Source of the DNA: CAVTLG01 sp963802635
Lineage (GTDB): Bacteria > Chloroflexota > Ktedonobacteria > Ktedonobacterales > Ktedonobacteraceae
Assembly (NCBI GenBank): GCA_963802635.1
Contig: CAWDJJ010000001.1
Span: 3,038,001-3,102,000 of the forward strand
Length of the DNA stretch: 64,000 nucleotides
Direction: 5' to 3'
In this document: in pieces, positions 56,377 to 64,000 of the stretch
Numbering within the stretch: position 1 is the stretch's first letter
Layout: the number at the start of each line of letters is the position of its first letter
Program-made: the position numbers and the translations under genes
Notes under the pieces: generated by a model
Seen by the model: only the letters and a program-made list of their open reading frames with translations
The model's database searches: none
Told to the model about the DNA's origin: nothing

Positions 56377-56778
56377 GCAACCACGCCCATCACAATATGC
56401 ATACGCCCGAAGCATCCTTGCACAACCAATGTTGGGAGGATGCTTTGTCGCTTGCCCGTACAAGATCTACCTACTCATTGACAACATATAGTTTTTACTG
56501 GGATAATAGCACCGCATGGAGAGTTATCAGACACATCACTATTTGATAACGCTTTTTTCACACGGGAACAAGCAGAAACTTGCTGCTTGATGCCGATAGA
56601 TCTGAATGCATATGGGTATGACGAATCACCGAAGGAGCAGAGTGTTTCCCCCAAAAGACATCGCAGCTTCTTGCGTTTGACACAATTTGATCATGAGCAC
56701 ATACTCTGATCAGAGAGTTCGCACAATTAATACGAAGCAAGATAAATGAGCATGCTGTTAGGAGGCGTATTTTCGCTT
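56377..56778 (+). other. Intergenic region with desaturase terminator and repeat end
   Basis: AAGCATCCT (56410-56418) pairs with AGGATGCTT (56437-56445), a likely terminator. At 56601-56620 TCTGAATGCATATGGGTATG is another copy of the dispersed repeat end. No gene seen. Confidence 0.55.
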
Positions 56779-57831
56779 ATGGAACATTTTAATGCGGTTA
56801 TTCTCGCGGGTGGGAGTGGTACACGGCTCTGGCCGCTCAGCACACCAAGCTTCCCGAAGCAATTTCTTCCGCTCCCCAGCGGTCAAAGTATGATACAAGA
56901 AACATTAGCGCGCGTTGCCCCCCTCGTTACCCCAGACCAGAGTTGGGTAGTGACTGGCAGCCACATGGCCGACCTTGCACAGGAGCATCTACCAACAGTT
57001 CCTGCTGATCACATTCTCCGCGAACCTATCGGACGCAGTTCCGCACCCGCGATAGCCTGGGCTGCCGCCACTATCGCGCAACGAGACCCCGAGGCCATTA
57101 TGGCATTCTTCAGCGCAGATGCGGTGATTGCACGCGTTGATGCGCTACGCCAGACACTTCGCCTGGCTTACCAGCTAGCCAGACAAGGCAAACTGGTGAC
57201 GATTGGCATTACGCCGACAGCACCGGAAACTGGCTATGGCTATATTCGTTTCGGGCAGGCGTTCAGTGAAGGCTATAGCTATCAAGCCTTCCAGGTAGAG
57301 CGTTTTGTCGAAAAACCTGACCTGACCACGGCACAGAGTTATCTTAATGATGGACATTATGTATGGAACGCGGGCATTTTTGTCTGGAGCGCCCAGGCCA
57401 TCCTGGCCGAGCTGCACGAGTACCTGCCAGAAGTCATCACAAAAATCCTGGAGATCGTTCACGCCTGCGATACACACACGCTCGCGGACCTCTGGCCCAC
57501 ACTGCCGTCTATTTCTATCGATTATGGTGTGTTAGAAAAGACCAGAAATCTCGTCGTTATTCCTGCAACGTTGGATTGGAATGATGTAGGCAACTGGGAA
57601 CAATACGGAGCGCTCTTCCCGGCTGACGCTCAGGGCATACGCGCATTTGGCTCGCACGTCGGCATTGGCAGTCATAATGTGATCGTCTACAACAACACGG
57701 CTCGTCGTGTTTACACGGTTGGTCTGGAGGATGTTGTTGTTGTCGAAATGGACGATATGACGGTTATCTGCCACAAATCTCATGTTCAACGCGTTAAAGA
57801 GCTGGCGGAGCATTACAACAAAAAGAGTTAA
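56779..57831 (+). CDS. manC: Mannose-1-phosphate guanylyltransferase
   Basis: About 350 residues from ATG 56779 (MEHFNAVILAGG); AGGAGG lies 13 bases upstream. LAGGSGTRLWPLS is the nucleotidyltransferase signature, FPKQFLPL the family motif, FVEKPDL the GMP/ManC pyrophosphorylase Lys motif and WNAGIFVW the mannose-1-P contact. It makes GDP-mannose from GTP and mannose-1-phosphate. No C-terminal phosphomannose isomerase domain. An earlier in-frame ATG exists at 56746 but lacks a ribosome site. Confidence 0.92.
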   Translation: MEHFNAVILAGGSGTRLWPLSTPSFPKQFLPLPSGQSMIQETLARVAPLVTPDQSWVVTGSHMADLAQEHLPTVPADHILREPIGRSSAPAIAWAAATIAQRDPEAIMAFFSADAVIARVDALRQTLRLAYQLARQGKLVTIGITPTAPETGYGYIRFGQAFSEGYSYQAFQVERFVEKPDLTTAQSYLNDGHYVWNAGIFVWSAQAILAELHEYLPEVITKILEIVHACDTHTLADLWPTLPSISIDYGVLEKTRNLVVIPATLDWNDVGNWEQYGALFPADAQGIRAFGSHVGIGSHNVIVYNNTARRVYTVGLEDVVVVEMDDMTVICHKSHVQRVKELAEHYNKKS

Positions 57832-57977
57832 AAAGACAAGCTGGTGCCTGAAGTCTGTCATTCCTCCCCTGGTTGAAACACAGGAGCTTCCTGACCCTTC
57901 TTCTGTGGAATGTTGGCCCGTCACGCTTCAGGTACAGCGCAAGCCCACGCAGGGGCATTGAGAACCAAAGGAGAAAC

Positions 57978-58016
57978 GCGCTCGGTCTCTACATGAACCG
58001 AGCGCAGATTTTTTTG
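57978..58016 (+). terminator. Intrinsic terminator after manC
   Basis: GCGCTCGGT pairs with ACCGAGCGC (nine bp) around a ten-base loop and is followed by a seven-base T-run. Confidence 0.85.
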
Positions 58017-58030
58017 GTAGCCCATCCGCT

Positions 58031-58147
58031 ATGTTGAGCCAGGAATGGAAGTTGCCAGGCGGCAAGCTTGAACTTGGAGAAACACCGGAAATCTGTATGA
58101 TCAGGGAAATATACAAATATAAGTCTTTTCGTGCAGTTTGCATATAA
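58031..58147 (+). pseudogene. Nudix hydrolase remnant
   Basis: A 38-codon frame reading WKLPGGKLELGETPEICMIR, the strand and Nudix box of a mutT-type enzyme (GG..E.GET...R), broken off before the EExG part. Nothing recognisable flanks it. A gene relic. Confidence 0.5.
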
Positions 58148-58253
58148 GCTTTAATTTAAGCGGCGATTATGCTATATCATCTTTACATTTTTGCACAAAA
58201 ATGTTATGATGCTAACTATCAAACTACCTTGATTGTTTTGGAGGCGTTTTTTT

Positions 58254-58994
58254 ATGGCAAATAAGCCGGGCAAAGTAAGTGCGATCCTACAGGATATGAT
58301 TCGTCTGATTAAGGAAGGAGAGTGGGGACGCGCAGGCATTATTCCGTCAAGACGTGATCTAGCTGATAGATACAATACAACTACCTCTACGATTAACGAT
58401 GTGTTTAATTTTTTACACGCAATGGGCTATGTAATGCCCAAAGGGAGGAACGTCGTGATTAATCCGAACAGAATGACTATTCCGGCTCTCGTACCATCGT
58501 TTGACAAGTACCTTCAGCAACACGGCATTGTGCCATTCATGCGCAATATCGGAGATCCTGAAGTGATAACGCTCAACAAGGACTTAGCTGCCGCTTTCAA
58601 CTTAGTAGAAGGTACGCAAGCGATTAAGCGTGCTCGTGTTCAAGGAGAAAGACAGGGGAATCATAACATTCCGTACCGGCTGACGGAAACCTACTACCTC
58701 TACGATCTTGCAGACAAGTACCTTACCAATATGAAAAGTGACCCGCTTTTTGTGGTCATTGACCAGATCAAGCAGGACACGGGAAAATCCATTGTGAAGT
58801 CGAGCATCAAAGTGCTAACACGCTTTCCGAACGAGCCAGAGCAAATCTTGCTTGAAATCCCGCTCCACACACCGGTTGTAGAAATCTTTCGCGTTAGTCG
58901 CTCAAATGACGGAACAGTGATTATGTTCTCTCATATCGTGCTTATCAGCTACCGATTTACGTTGAGCATTGAGGATGCGGGCACAATCATCTAG
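58254..58994 (+). CDS. GntR family transcriptional regulator
   Basis: 246 residues from ATG 58254, with GGAGG eight bases upstream (the frame opens seven codons earlier). KVSAILQDMIRLIKEGEW..GIIPSRRDLADRYNTTTSTINDVFNFL is the GntR winged helix; the rest (about 75-246) resembles a UTRA/ligand-binding domain with IFRVSRSNDGTVIMFSHIVLISYRF, the usual UTRA end. The ligand is unknown, and no neighbour shares an obvious pathway. A 23-bp perfect inverted repeat lies 94 bases past the stop. Confidence 0.8.
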   Translation: MANKPGKVSAILQDMIRLIKEGEWGRAGIIPSRRDLADRYNTTTSTINDVFNFLHAMGYVMPKGRNVVINPNRMTIPALVPSFDKYLQQHGIVPFMRNIGDPEVITLNKDLAAAFNLVEGTQAIKRARVQGERQGNHNIPYRLTETYYLYDLADKYLTNMKSDPLFVVIDQIKQDTGKSIVKSSIKVLTRFPNEPEQILLEIPLHTPVVEIFRVSRSNDGTVIMFSHIVLISYRFTLSIEDAGTII

Positions 58995-59087
58995 TGCTTT
59001 GTCAGGGGGAGTCATGCAGTCAACTACCAAGCAGCCTGCTCGAATGTTTCTCATCTTTTTACTAAGTTGAGAGCCACATTTTCATGC

Positions 59088-59142
59088 GTATAAAACAAAG
59101 TAGATTGAAACTATTGACATTTCAATCTACTTTGTTTTATAC
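59088..59142. repeat. Perfect 23-bp inverted repeat downstream of the GntR gene
   Basis: Arms 59088-59110 and 59120-59142 are exact reverse complements (starting GTATAAAACAAAGTAG) with a nine-base loop. The stem is AT-rich and its right arm ends in TTTGTTTTATAC, so it may terminate gntR transcription or be an operator. Confidence 0.8.
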
Positions 59143-59283
59143 TCTTTTATAGACAGCAATCACTTGTAGGCATAAGGCTAATTAAGTAGAAACCATTATC
59201 TAGCTGGAGGTAGCTTGTTATGGAGGAAAGCGAGATTGCAACAACTCGACGACAGGCTTTATCAACCAGAGGGAGTTTATTCC

Positions 59284-59508
59284 ATGCCAGAGAACCAGAG
59301 CGAAGTAGCCCGGCTACGGCAAGAGATCGAAACTATGTGCTTTTCCATGAGCTTAGCCTTACATGGCTTCGCCCATAAAACCTCTCATCGTATCATCAAC
59401 AACCAGTACAAAAGCCTTAACCAGCAGCGTGATCGTTTAGCAACTATTATTGGGGAAGAAGCTGCAACGGAGACAGTCTATGATATCTACAACGCTATCG
59501 TTCAGTAA
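59284..59508 (+). CDS. Small helical protein of unknown function
   Basis: 74 residues from ATG 59284, with GAGGGAG eight bases upstream. RLRQEIETMCFSMSLALHGFA and SLNQQRDRLATIIGEEAATE suggest two amphipathic helices. No family recognised. The frame opens at 59215 but the later ATG has the ribosome site. Confidence 0.5.
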   Translation: MPENQSEVARLRQEIETMCFSMSLALHGFAHKTSHRIINNQYKSLNQQRDRLATIIGEEAATETVYDIYNAIVQ

Positions 59509-59544
59509 CCCCTGATCAACGCGCGTTGCATCGAAAGTGTTCTA

Positions 59545-59850
59545 TCTCCGACGTCGTGGCCTGCGCTGCTGGCTAAATGCCAACGTATCCTCAAGCTGGA
59601 TAGCGTGTTGCGACTGACAGAGATCGAGGGGCGGCGTTTCCAATAGTGCTCCCTTGCAACAATTGAGTGCCTGTCTCTTTGAGGCACTTCGTCTGCTGGG
59701 AAGAACCTTTTCCATTGATGGGCGTTCGCTGGACATCGGTCATATGCTGGGACCCTTGCTCAAACACGCCGGATTTCAAGCTATCGGGAAGCGGCCCTTC
59801 ATCCTGGACTCCACCTATGACGAGCTTTTGTACTACATATCCTGCAAAAA
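59545..59850 (+). pseudogene. SAM-dependent methyltransferase, C-terminal remnant
   Basis: WPALLAKCQRILKLDSVLRLTE is the post-motif strand of class I methyltransferases; after one extra C (TTTCCAAT) the frame goes on with RTFSIDGRSLDIGHMLGPLL and HAGFQAIGKRPF. The SAM-binding N-terminal half is absent. Dead gene. Confidence 0.55.
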
Positions 59851-60109
59851 TGCTAAAATCACACACGTTCCTTTGCGGAAGCCCTGCGTTTTTAAACCGG
59901 GGAGGAAAGAAAGACTGCCAGCAGGCAGCGTCTTCCGTTATTGTCAATAGGACCTCTTTGCTTTCTTTTGCATTCATATCGCCTGCCAACAAAAGCTGCC
60001 AATAACTGCCACAATGGTAGACCTATATACACGCCCACATGAAATCGCACGCTATGATATAATAGGAATACAGATTGTCGGTGCATTGTAAGAAAGGGAG
60101 ATGTCCAGC

Positions 60110-60361
60110 ATGTTCTCGGCATATTCCGCACCTGGCACATGCGAGCGGGCCATCCTCACTCATCACCTCACGACGCAGGCCTATCTTTGTCCGCTTACCC
60201 GGATTGGCAATACACGTATCGCCACGGCCAGCACTGTCCTTGCCACGATTTCCTGCATCTTCCTGTCTTTTTGCATCTCAGACAAACAGTCGTATTCGTG
60301 CTTACATGCGAATAAAGCCATCCATGTTAGAAAGGACATGTCTCACTGCTTTCTGCTATAA
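60110..60361 (+). CDS. Doubtful 83-residue ORF
   Basis: ATG 60110 has GGGAG nine bases upstream, and TATAAT at 60058-60063 could be its -10 box. The product has one hydrophobic segment (STVLATISCIFLSFCI). Unrecognised; might be spurious. Confidence 0.25.
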   Translation: MFSAYSAPGTCERAILTHHLTTQAYLCPLTRIGNTRIATASTVLATISCIFLSFCISDKQSYSCLHANKAIHVRKDMSHCFLL

Positions 60362-60431
60362 TAACCCTCGCGTGAAATGCTTGGTTTATCAGCACCACTA
60401 ACGTTGATAGAGGAGAGATTTCCGCGTGATA

Positions 60432-60466
60432 CCGGGTTAAAGATCGCGCAGACCTGATCTACCCGG
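60432..60466 (+). promoter_or_regulatory. Leader hairpin before the 31-residue ORF and GT2 gene
   Basis: CCGGGT..ACCCGG with an inner AGATC..GATCT stem. A -10-like TATAAT at 60357-60362 would start a transcript that carries this hairpin, then the 31-codon ORF, then the glycosyltransferase gene. No known riboswitch was recognised. Confidence 0.45.
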
Positions 60467-60503
60467 CAGCTCAATATACACCAATGGATGATGGGAGGTT
60501 ACC

Positions 60504-60599
60504 ATGAACTATGCACAAGCTATAGTTACCGATGCGGATACTCATATTTTTGAGGGGCATGCCGCTCAGCATAGAAAAAGCTTTGATCGAGACTGCTAG
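60504..60599 (+). CDS. 31-residue ORF, possible leader peptide
   Basis: GGGAGG five bases before ATG, then 31 codons (MNYAQAIVTDADTHIFEGHA...) to TAG. It ends 51 bases before the GT2 start. The strong ribosome site makes translation likely; function is unknown. Confidence 0.45.
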   Translation: MNYAQAIVTDADTHIFEGHAAQHRKSFDRDC

Positions 60600-60650
60600 C
60601 GGCTGTTTGTGGAGAGAGTTTCGCGTATTATGAAGGAAGGAATAGAGAGT

Positions 60651-61604
60651 ATGACTACCCGTCCATATCGCCCAGGCATCCCTGCAGAAATCCTGGCGCT
60701 CTCGCATGAGCGCGACCTGCTTCGTCGGCGGGGCCAATACGAACGCGCCGACGTATTGAAGCGGCGGATAGAGAACGCAGGCTACATCGTCAAGGACAAC
60801 CCCCACGGAGCTCACCTGGTCATACTGCCAGGTATTGAAGTCGATGGCAAACAGTATGGTCTCGCACGCCAGTTGCCCTCACAACTGCACGAAGCTGACC
60901 TCTGCACGTTCTCGGTGAATATTCTCGCACAGAATAACTCTGCTCAAGTACGCCGTTGCGTCGAAAGCGTCTTACGCTTTGCCGATACAGCCAGCATCGA
61001 AATTATTCTCGTTGATAATGCTTCACAGGATGATATCGCTCTATGGCTAGAGAACTTGCACGACCGTGATACACGACTCCACGTGCTACGCGCATCACGC
61101 ATGATGGGCGTGGCAGAAGCGTACAATACTGGCTTGAAACAAAGTCGCGGGTGCTACATTCTGCTACTTGACGCCAATGTAGAACTGACCGGGGATATCT
61201 TCACGCCCCTGGAAAAGACCTTCACCAATCACGAAGTTGGCGTTACCGGTTTTCACGGTCTGCACACTGATGACTTGCGACACTTTACCGAAAGCCAGCA
61301 GAGCGAGGTCGAGGTTATCGACAGGACATGCATGGCCTTCAGGCGCACACTGTTGAGACAGGTGGGACTCTTCGATGAGCGCTATCGTTTCCCACATTAT
61401 ATGGATGTCGACTTCAGCTTCACTCTACGTGATGCCGGAGTACAAGCCGTGCTCACACCGGATCTTCCGCTGATCAGCCATCCAGAAACACACAATGCTG
61501 CATTGTCGGATGCCGAGCGTTCACGCCTGACCAAGCGCAATTTTTATCGTTTCCTCGAAAAATGGGGAGACCGCGATGATCTCCTCTTAGACAAGAGCGA
61601 GTAA
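60651..61604 (+). CDS. GT2 glycosyltransferase fused to an N-terminal CysRS-tail-like module
   Basis: 317 residues from ATG 60651 (MTTRPYRPG), with GGAAGGAA about 10 bases upstream; the frame opens at a GTG 14 codons earlier. Residues 8-60 (ILALSHERDLLRRRGQYERA, DVLKRRIENAGYIVKDNPHG) match the C-terminal helical end of cysteinyl-tRNA synthetase (xAR.x.DF..AD.lRdeL...G..v.Dt..G). Residues about 85-300 are a GT2 domain (VNILAQNNS, IILVDNASQDD, LLLDANVELTG, MDVDFSFTLRDAG with the DxD/ED motif region). No membrane helix. The pairing of the two modules is unusual. Confidence 0.75.
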   Translation: MTTRPYRPGIPAEILALSHERDLLRRRGQYERADVLKRRIENAGYIVKDNPHGAHLVILPGIEVDGKQYGLARQLPSQLHEADLCTFSVNILAQNNSAQVRRCVESVLRFADTASIEIILVDNASQDDIALWLENLHDRDTRLHVLRASRMMGVAEAYNTGLKQSRGCYILLLDANVELTGDIFTPLEKTFTNHEVGVTGFHGLHTDDLRHFTESQQSEVEVIDRTCMAFRRTLLRQVGLFDERYRFPHYMDVDFSFTLRDAGVQAVLTPDLPLISHPETHNAALSDAERSRLTKRNFYRFLEKWGDRDDLLLDKSE

Positions 61605-61612
61605 ATCATGCC

Positions 61613-61652
61613 AAAAGGAGCGAGATTTATTTTTCGCTCCTGCTTTCTTTTC
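61613..61652 (+). terminator. Intrinsic terminator after the GT2 gene
   Basis: AGGAGCGA and TCGCTCCT pair around a ten-base loop and are followed by GCTTTCTTTTC. Confidence 0.75.
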
Positions 61653-62098
61653 TCCCTACTCCAGTGTCAATAAATAAGGCTTTTGCCGTTACGAGGTCGC
61701 AAAAATATGGTACCTCTACCACTAAATTATGGGACGCAGACTCCGCAAGTTTATGACGGTAGAGAAGTTTCTAAGACAAAGATCGCCAAATAGCGTGTGT
61801 GGCAAATCACAAAATGCATCTCTCTCTACTATTTACAGTGAGCAATACACATATTTTTTAGCATTCCTGTGCTCATTTATACTATTTTATAAAAATCAGC
61901 TATCTTCATACATTTTAATGGTAAAATCGGCAAAAAATGCTTGTATGGACCCAATTCTCACCCGTCTTTTAGCATAGGAACTCTCTTCCAATATAGTAGA
62001 GTTGGGGGATTGTGCAACCAAACGGACGCAGGCATATGATATTATGTGGTCATATCCAAAATTTCCTGTTTCTATGATGCTATTTCGGAAAGGTAGTA
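61653..62098. other. AT-rich intergenic region upstream of pepF
   Basis: No gene seen. GAGGT..ACCTC (61697-61720) pair with a long loop and look superficially tRNA-like on the minus strand, but no cloverleaf forms. Confidence 0.4.
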
Positions 62099-63901
62099 TT
62101 GGAATTGCAAACATTCAAGACCCGTACAGATATCCCTGGCATGTATACATGGGATCTCTCACACATTTTCGCACAAGATACTGACTGGGAACGTGACTTC
62201 CAGGCAATCCAGCGAAGCTTGCCCGCTCTCGAAGCCTTGCAGGGTACCCTGGCCCAGAATGGACAGGCTCTACTCACTGTCCTGCAAAAACGCGACGAAA
62301 CCTACGAAGCCCTTGAACGCCTCTACAGCTATGCCTCCCTGCGCAAAGATGAGGATACGACGAACGGGACATATCTTGGCATGGCAGACCGCGCAATGCA
62401 ATTATTTGTGCATACCTCCACCGCCTCCTCCTATATCGAACCAGAGATTCTGGCTCTATCGCAAGAAACTCTCGCATGCTTCATCGACGAAACACCGGAG
62501 CTAGATCTTTACAGGCAACAACTGGAAGAATTAAATCGCAAACGTCCCCATGTGCGCTCCGCCGAGATCGAAGCCATCCTGGCAGCCGTCGGCGAAATCA
62601 CCGATGCACCCGACGCCATCTTTTCCATGATTGACAACGCCGATCTCAAATTGCCGCTGATTAAGAATGAGCAGGACGAAGAGATTGAACTCACCCAGGG
62701 AAACTACATGACTTTTATGCATAGTAAGGATCGGCGCATACGCAAAGAGGCATTTGAAAAATTACATAGCGCTTTTCTCAAGCAGCGTAATACCATTGCA
62801 GCGACATTATCAGCACAGGTCAAAGCAGATATTTTCTACACCAGGCAACGCAATTACAGCACCAGCCGCGAGCGCGCTCTGGCGCACAATAATATCCCCA
62901 TCAGCGTTTACGACAATCTGATAGAAACGGTCAGCGAGCATATTCCCTTGCTCAACCGCTATATGAAATTGCGCAAACGCATCCTCCAACTGGATGAACT
63001 CCATATGTATGATCTGCATACTCCCATTGTTAAAGAGACCGCTGACTCTATTACCTATCAACAGGCACAAGGTATCTTAATACGAGCGCTGGCACCCTTG
63101 GGCGAAAACTACATCGATACGCTCAAAAAGGGCTTTGCACAACGCTGGATCGATGTCTATGAGACACCCGGCAAACGTGGCGGTGCCTATAGCGGCGGTG
63201 CCTATGGTACATATCCGTATATCCTGCTCAATTTCCAGGATAAACGCGACAGCATGTTTACATTGGCCCATGAGCTTGGACACTCGATACACTCGTATTT
63301 TACGCGTACTCACCAGCCTTACCAATACGGCGACTACACGATCTTCGTCGCCGAAGTTGCTTCAACGCTGAACGAAGGTCTGCTCACTGCGTACCTGTTG
63401 AAGAGCACAAACGATAAGGCTGTACGTATCAGTATCCTCAACCATGCGTTGGAAGATATTCGTGCAACCTTGTTCCGGCAAACGATGTTCGCGGAATTTG
63501 AACAGCAAATCCATAGCCAGGCAGAAGAGGGTGAGCCACTGACAGCAGATACGCTCACTGCTTTATATACGGCACTTAACGAGAAGTATTACGGTGGTGA
63601 GGCGATCATTGACGATCTGATTGGCATTGAATGGGCGCGCATACCACACTTCTATTACAATTTTTACGTTTATCAGTATGCAACCGGTATCTCGGCAGCT
63701 TCCGCTCTGGTGCAGCAAATTCTCCATGAGGGGCAACCAGCGGTCGAGCGCTATTTGAGGTTTCTCCGTTCCGGCTCATCTGATTATAGCATCGAGTTGC
63801 TCAAAAAAGCTGGCGTGGATATGACCACACCAGAACCGGTGCGCCAGGCATTCCAACTCTTCGAGACGCATCTCTCGCAAATGGAACAGCTTCTTGGTTG
63901 A
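62099..63901 (+). CDS. pepF: Oligoendopeptidase F (M3 family)
   Basis: 600 residues. HELGH at 391-395 (AHELGHSIHSYF) is the zinc site and EVASTLNEGLL supplies the third ligand; SGGAYGTYPYILLNF and YNFYVYQYATGISAA are PepF signatures. It cleaves medium-length peptides in the cytosol. The start is a TTG at 62099 with GGAAAGG upstream; conserved sequence begins by residue 10. No signal peptide. A terminator overlaps its stop. Confidence 0.93.
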   Translation: MELQTFKTRTDIPGMYTWDLSHIFAQDTDWERDFQAIQRSLPALEALQGTLAQNGQALLTVLQKRDETYEALERLYSYASLRKDEDTTNGTYLGMADRAMQLFVHTSTASSYIEPEILALSQETLACFIDETPELDLYRQQLEELNRKRPHVRSAEIEAILAAVGEITDAPDAIFSMIDNADLKLPLIKNEQDEEIELTQGNYMTFMHSKDRRIRKEAFEKLHSAFLKQRNTIAATLSAQVKADIFYTRQRNYSTSRERALAHNNIPISVYDNLIETVSEHIPLLNRYMKLRKRILQLDELHMYDLHTPIVKETADSITYQQAQGILIRALAPLGENYIDTLKKGFAQRWIDVYETPGKRGGAYSGGAYGTYPYILLNFQDKRDSMFTLAHELGHSIHSYFTRTHQPYQYGDYTIFVAEVASTLNEGLLTAYLLKSTNDKAVRISILNHALEDIRATLFRQTMFAEFEQQIHSQAEEGEPLTADTLTALYTALNEKYYGGEAIIDDLIGIEWARIPHFYYNFYVYQYATGISAASALVQQILHEGQPAVERYLRFLRSGSSDYSIELLKKAGVDMTTPEPVRQAFQLFETHLSQMEQLLG

Positions 63902-63929
63902 TCCACTCTGCGTGGATCGTTTTCTTTTC
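63900..63929 (+). terminator. Intrinsic terminator of pepF
   Basis: GATCCAC-tctgc-GTGGATC followed by GTTTTCTTTT; it overlaps the last bases of the stop codon. Confidence 0.8.
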
Positions 63930-63958
63930 TGCGGCCTGTCATAGAGTAGCATACAACC

Positions 63959-63996
63959 AAAAGAGAGCGATTTCTTACGAAAGGTCGCTCTCTTTT
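63959..63996. terminator. Second terminator hairpin, bidirectional
   Basis: AAAAGAGAGCGA (63959-63970) pairs with TCGCTCTCTTTT (63985-63996). A-run on one side and T-run on the other let it work on both strands. Confidence 0.75.
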
Positions 63997-64000
63997 CTTA

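Noticed and set aside
59591..59992. Minus-strand 133-codon frame
   Set aside because: Antisense to the methyltransferase relic; no recognisable sequence.
61690..61740. tRNA-like segment on the minus strand (TTTAGTGGTAGAGG)
   Set aside because: The D-arm-like word is present but no 7-base anticodon loop, T-arm or acceptor pairing can be formed.
1..64000. CRISPR array
   Set aside because: No series of evenly spaced direct repeats was found anywhere in the window.

Overview
The window looks like chromosomal DNA of a Ktedonobacteria-type Chloroflexota bacterium. This is an inference from three things: a dense and varied insertion-sequence load, a HEARO/omega-RNA-like locus, and a housekeeping set (DUF951, GluQRS beside a normal GltX, a LexA with a CGAAC-type SOS box, YggT, DUF2079 and DUF6483 proteins). 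No rRNA, tRNA or CRISPR array was found.

Layout. 1-19,932 is almost entirely minus-strand housekeeping. It holds a cut M50 protease, an MFS exporter, DUF951-NadD-MscS, then GluQRS-Maf-RlmD with overlapping ends, two tandem TPR paralogs, a GT-C type membrane glycosyltransferase, and a NadK-RecN-FAD oxidoreductase-Nudix operon followed upstream by a CCA/poly(A) polymerase-type enzyme. 20,419-26,940 is a nested IS cluster. An IS1634-type element abuts a truncated DDE_5 transposase, which truncates an ISKra4-like transposase gene, and that gene is itself split by a 2,575-bp IS701-like element. The latter has perfect 16-bp inverted repeats, a 5-bp target duplication and an accessory HTH gene. 27,280-33,125 (plus strand) carries a GDPD phosphodiesterase, a stand-alone candidate omega-RNA, a polyprenyl-phosphate-type glycosyltransferase, a DUF2079 membrane protein and an unrecognised low-complexity protein. 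33,264-45,848 is mixed housekeeping: Mfd, DedA, a disordered membrane protein, LexA, a bifunctional nuclease, YggT-like, GltX, DUF6483 and an aldo/keto reductase. 46,230-49,191 is a second IS graveyard (TnpB stub, 5'-truncated IS1182, decayed ISAzo13) whose ISAzo13 copy cuts a restriction-endonuclease-like gene. 49,649-63,901 holds YtxH, a degenerate kinase-FHA protein, homoserine dehydrogenase, MurJ, a fatty-acid desaturase, ManC, a GntR regulator, gene remnants, a GT2 glycosyltransferase with a CysRS-like N-terminal module, and PepF.

How the genes work together. NadD and NadK both serve NAD(P) synthesis. MurJ, ManC and the two GT2 enzymes plus GT-C/DUF2079 proteins point to cell-envelope glycan assembly. 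RecN, LexA and Mfd are DNA-damage functions. 

A recurring theme is single-base frame breaks. Nearly all read as one extra base, and four of them share the octamer core GCTCGAA (rlmD, IS1634 transposase, IS701 transposase, HTH accessory gene). This could be an assembly artefact or a DNA-level hotspot. A second theme is near-perfect 22-24 bp hairpins placed at or just after the 3' ends of genes, without a T-tract. A third is a family of dispersed short elements ending in CTGAATG..TATGGGTATCAG.
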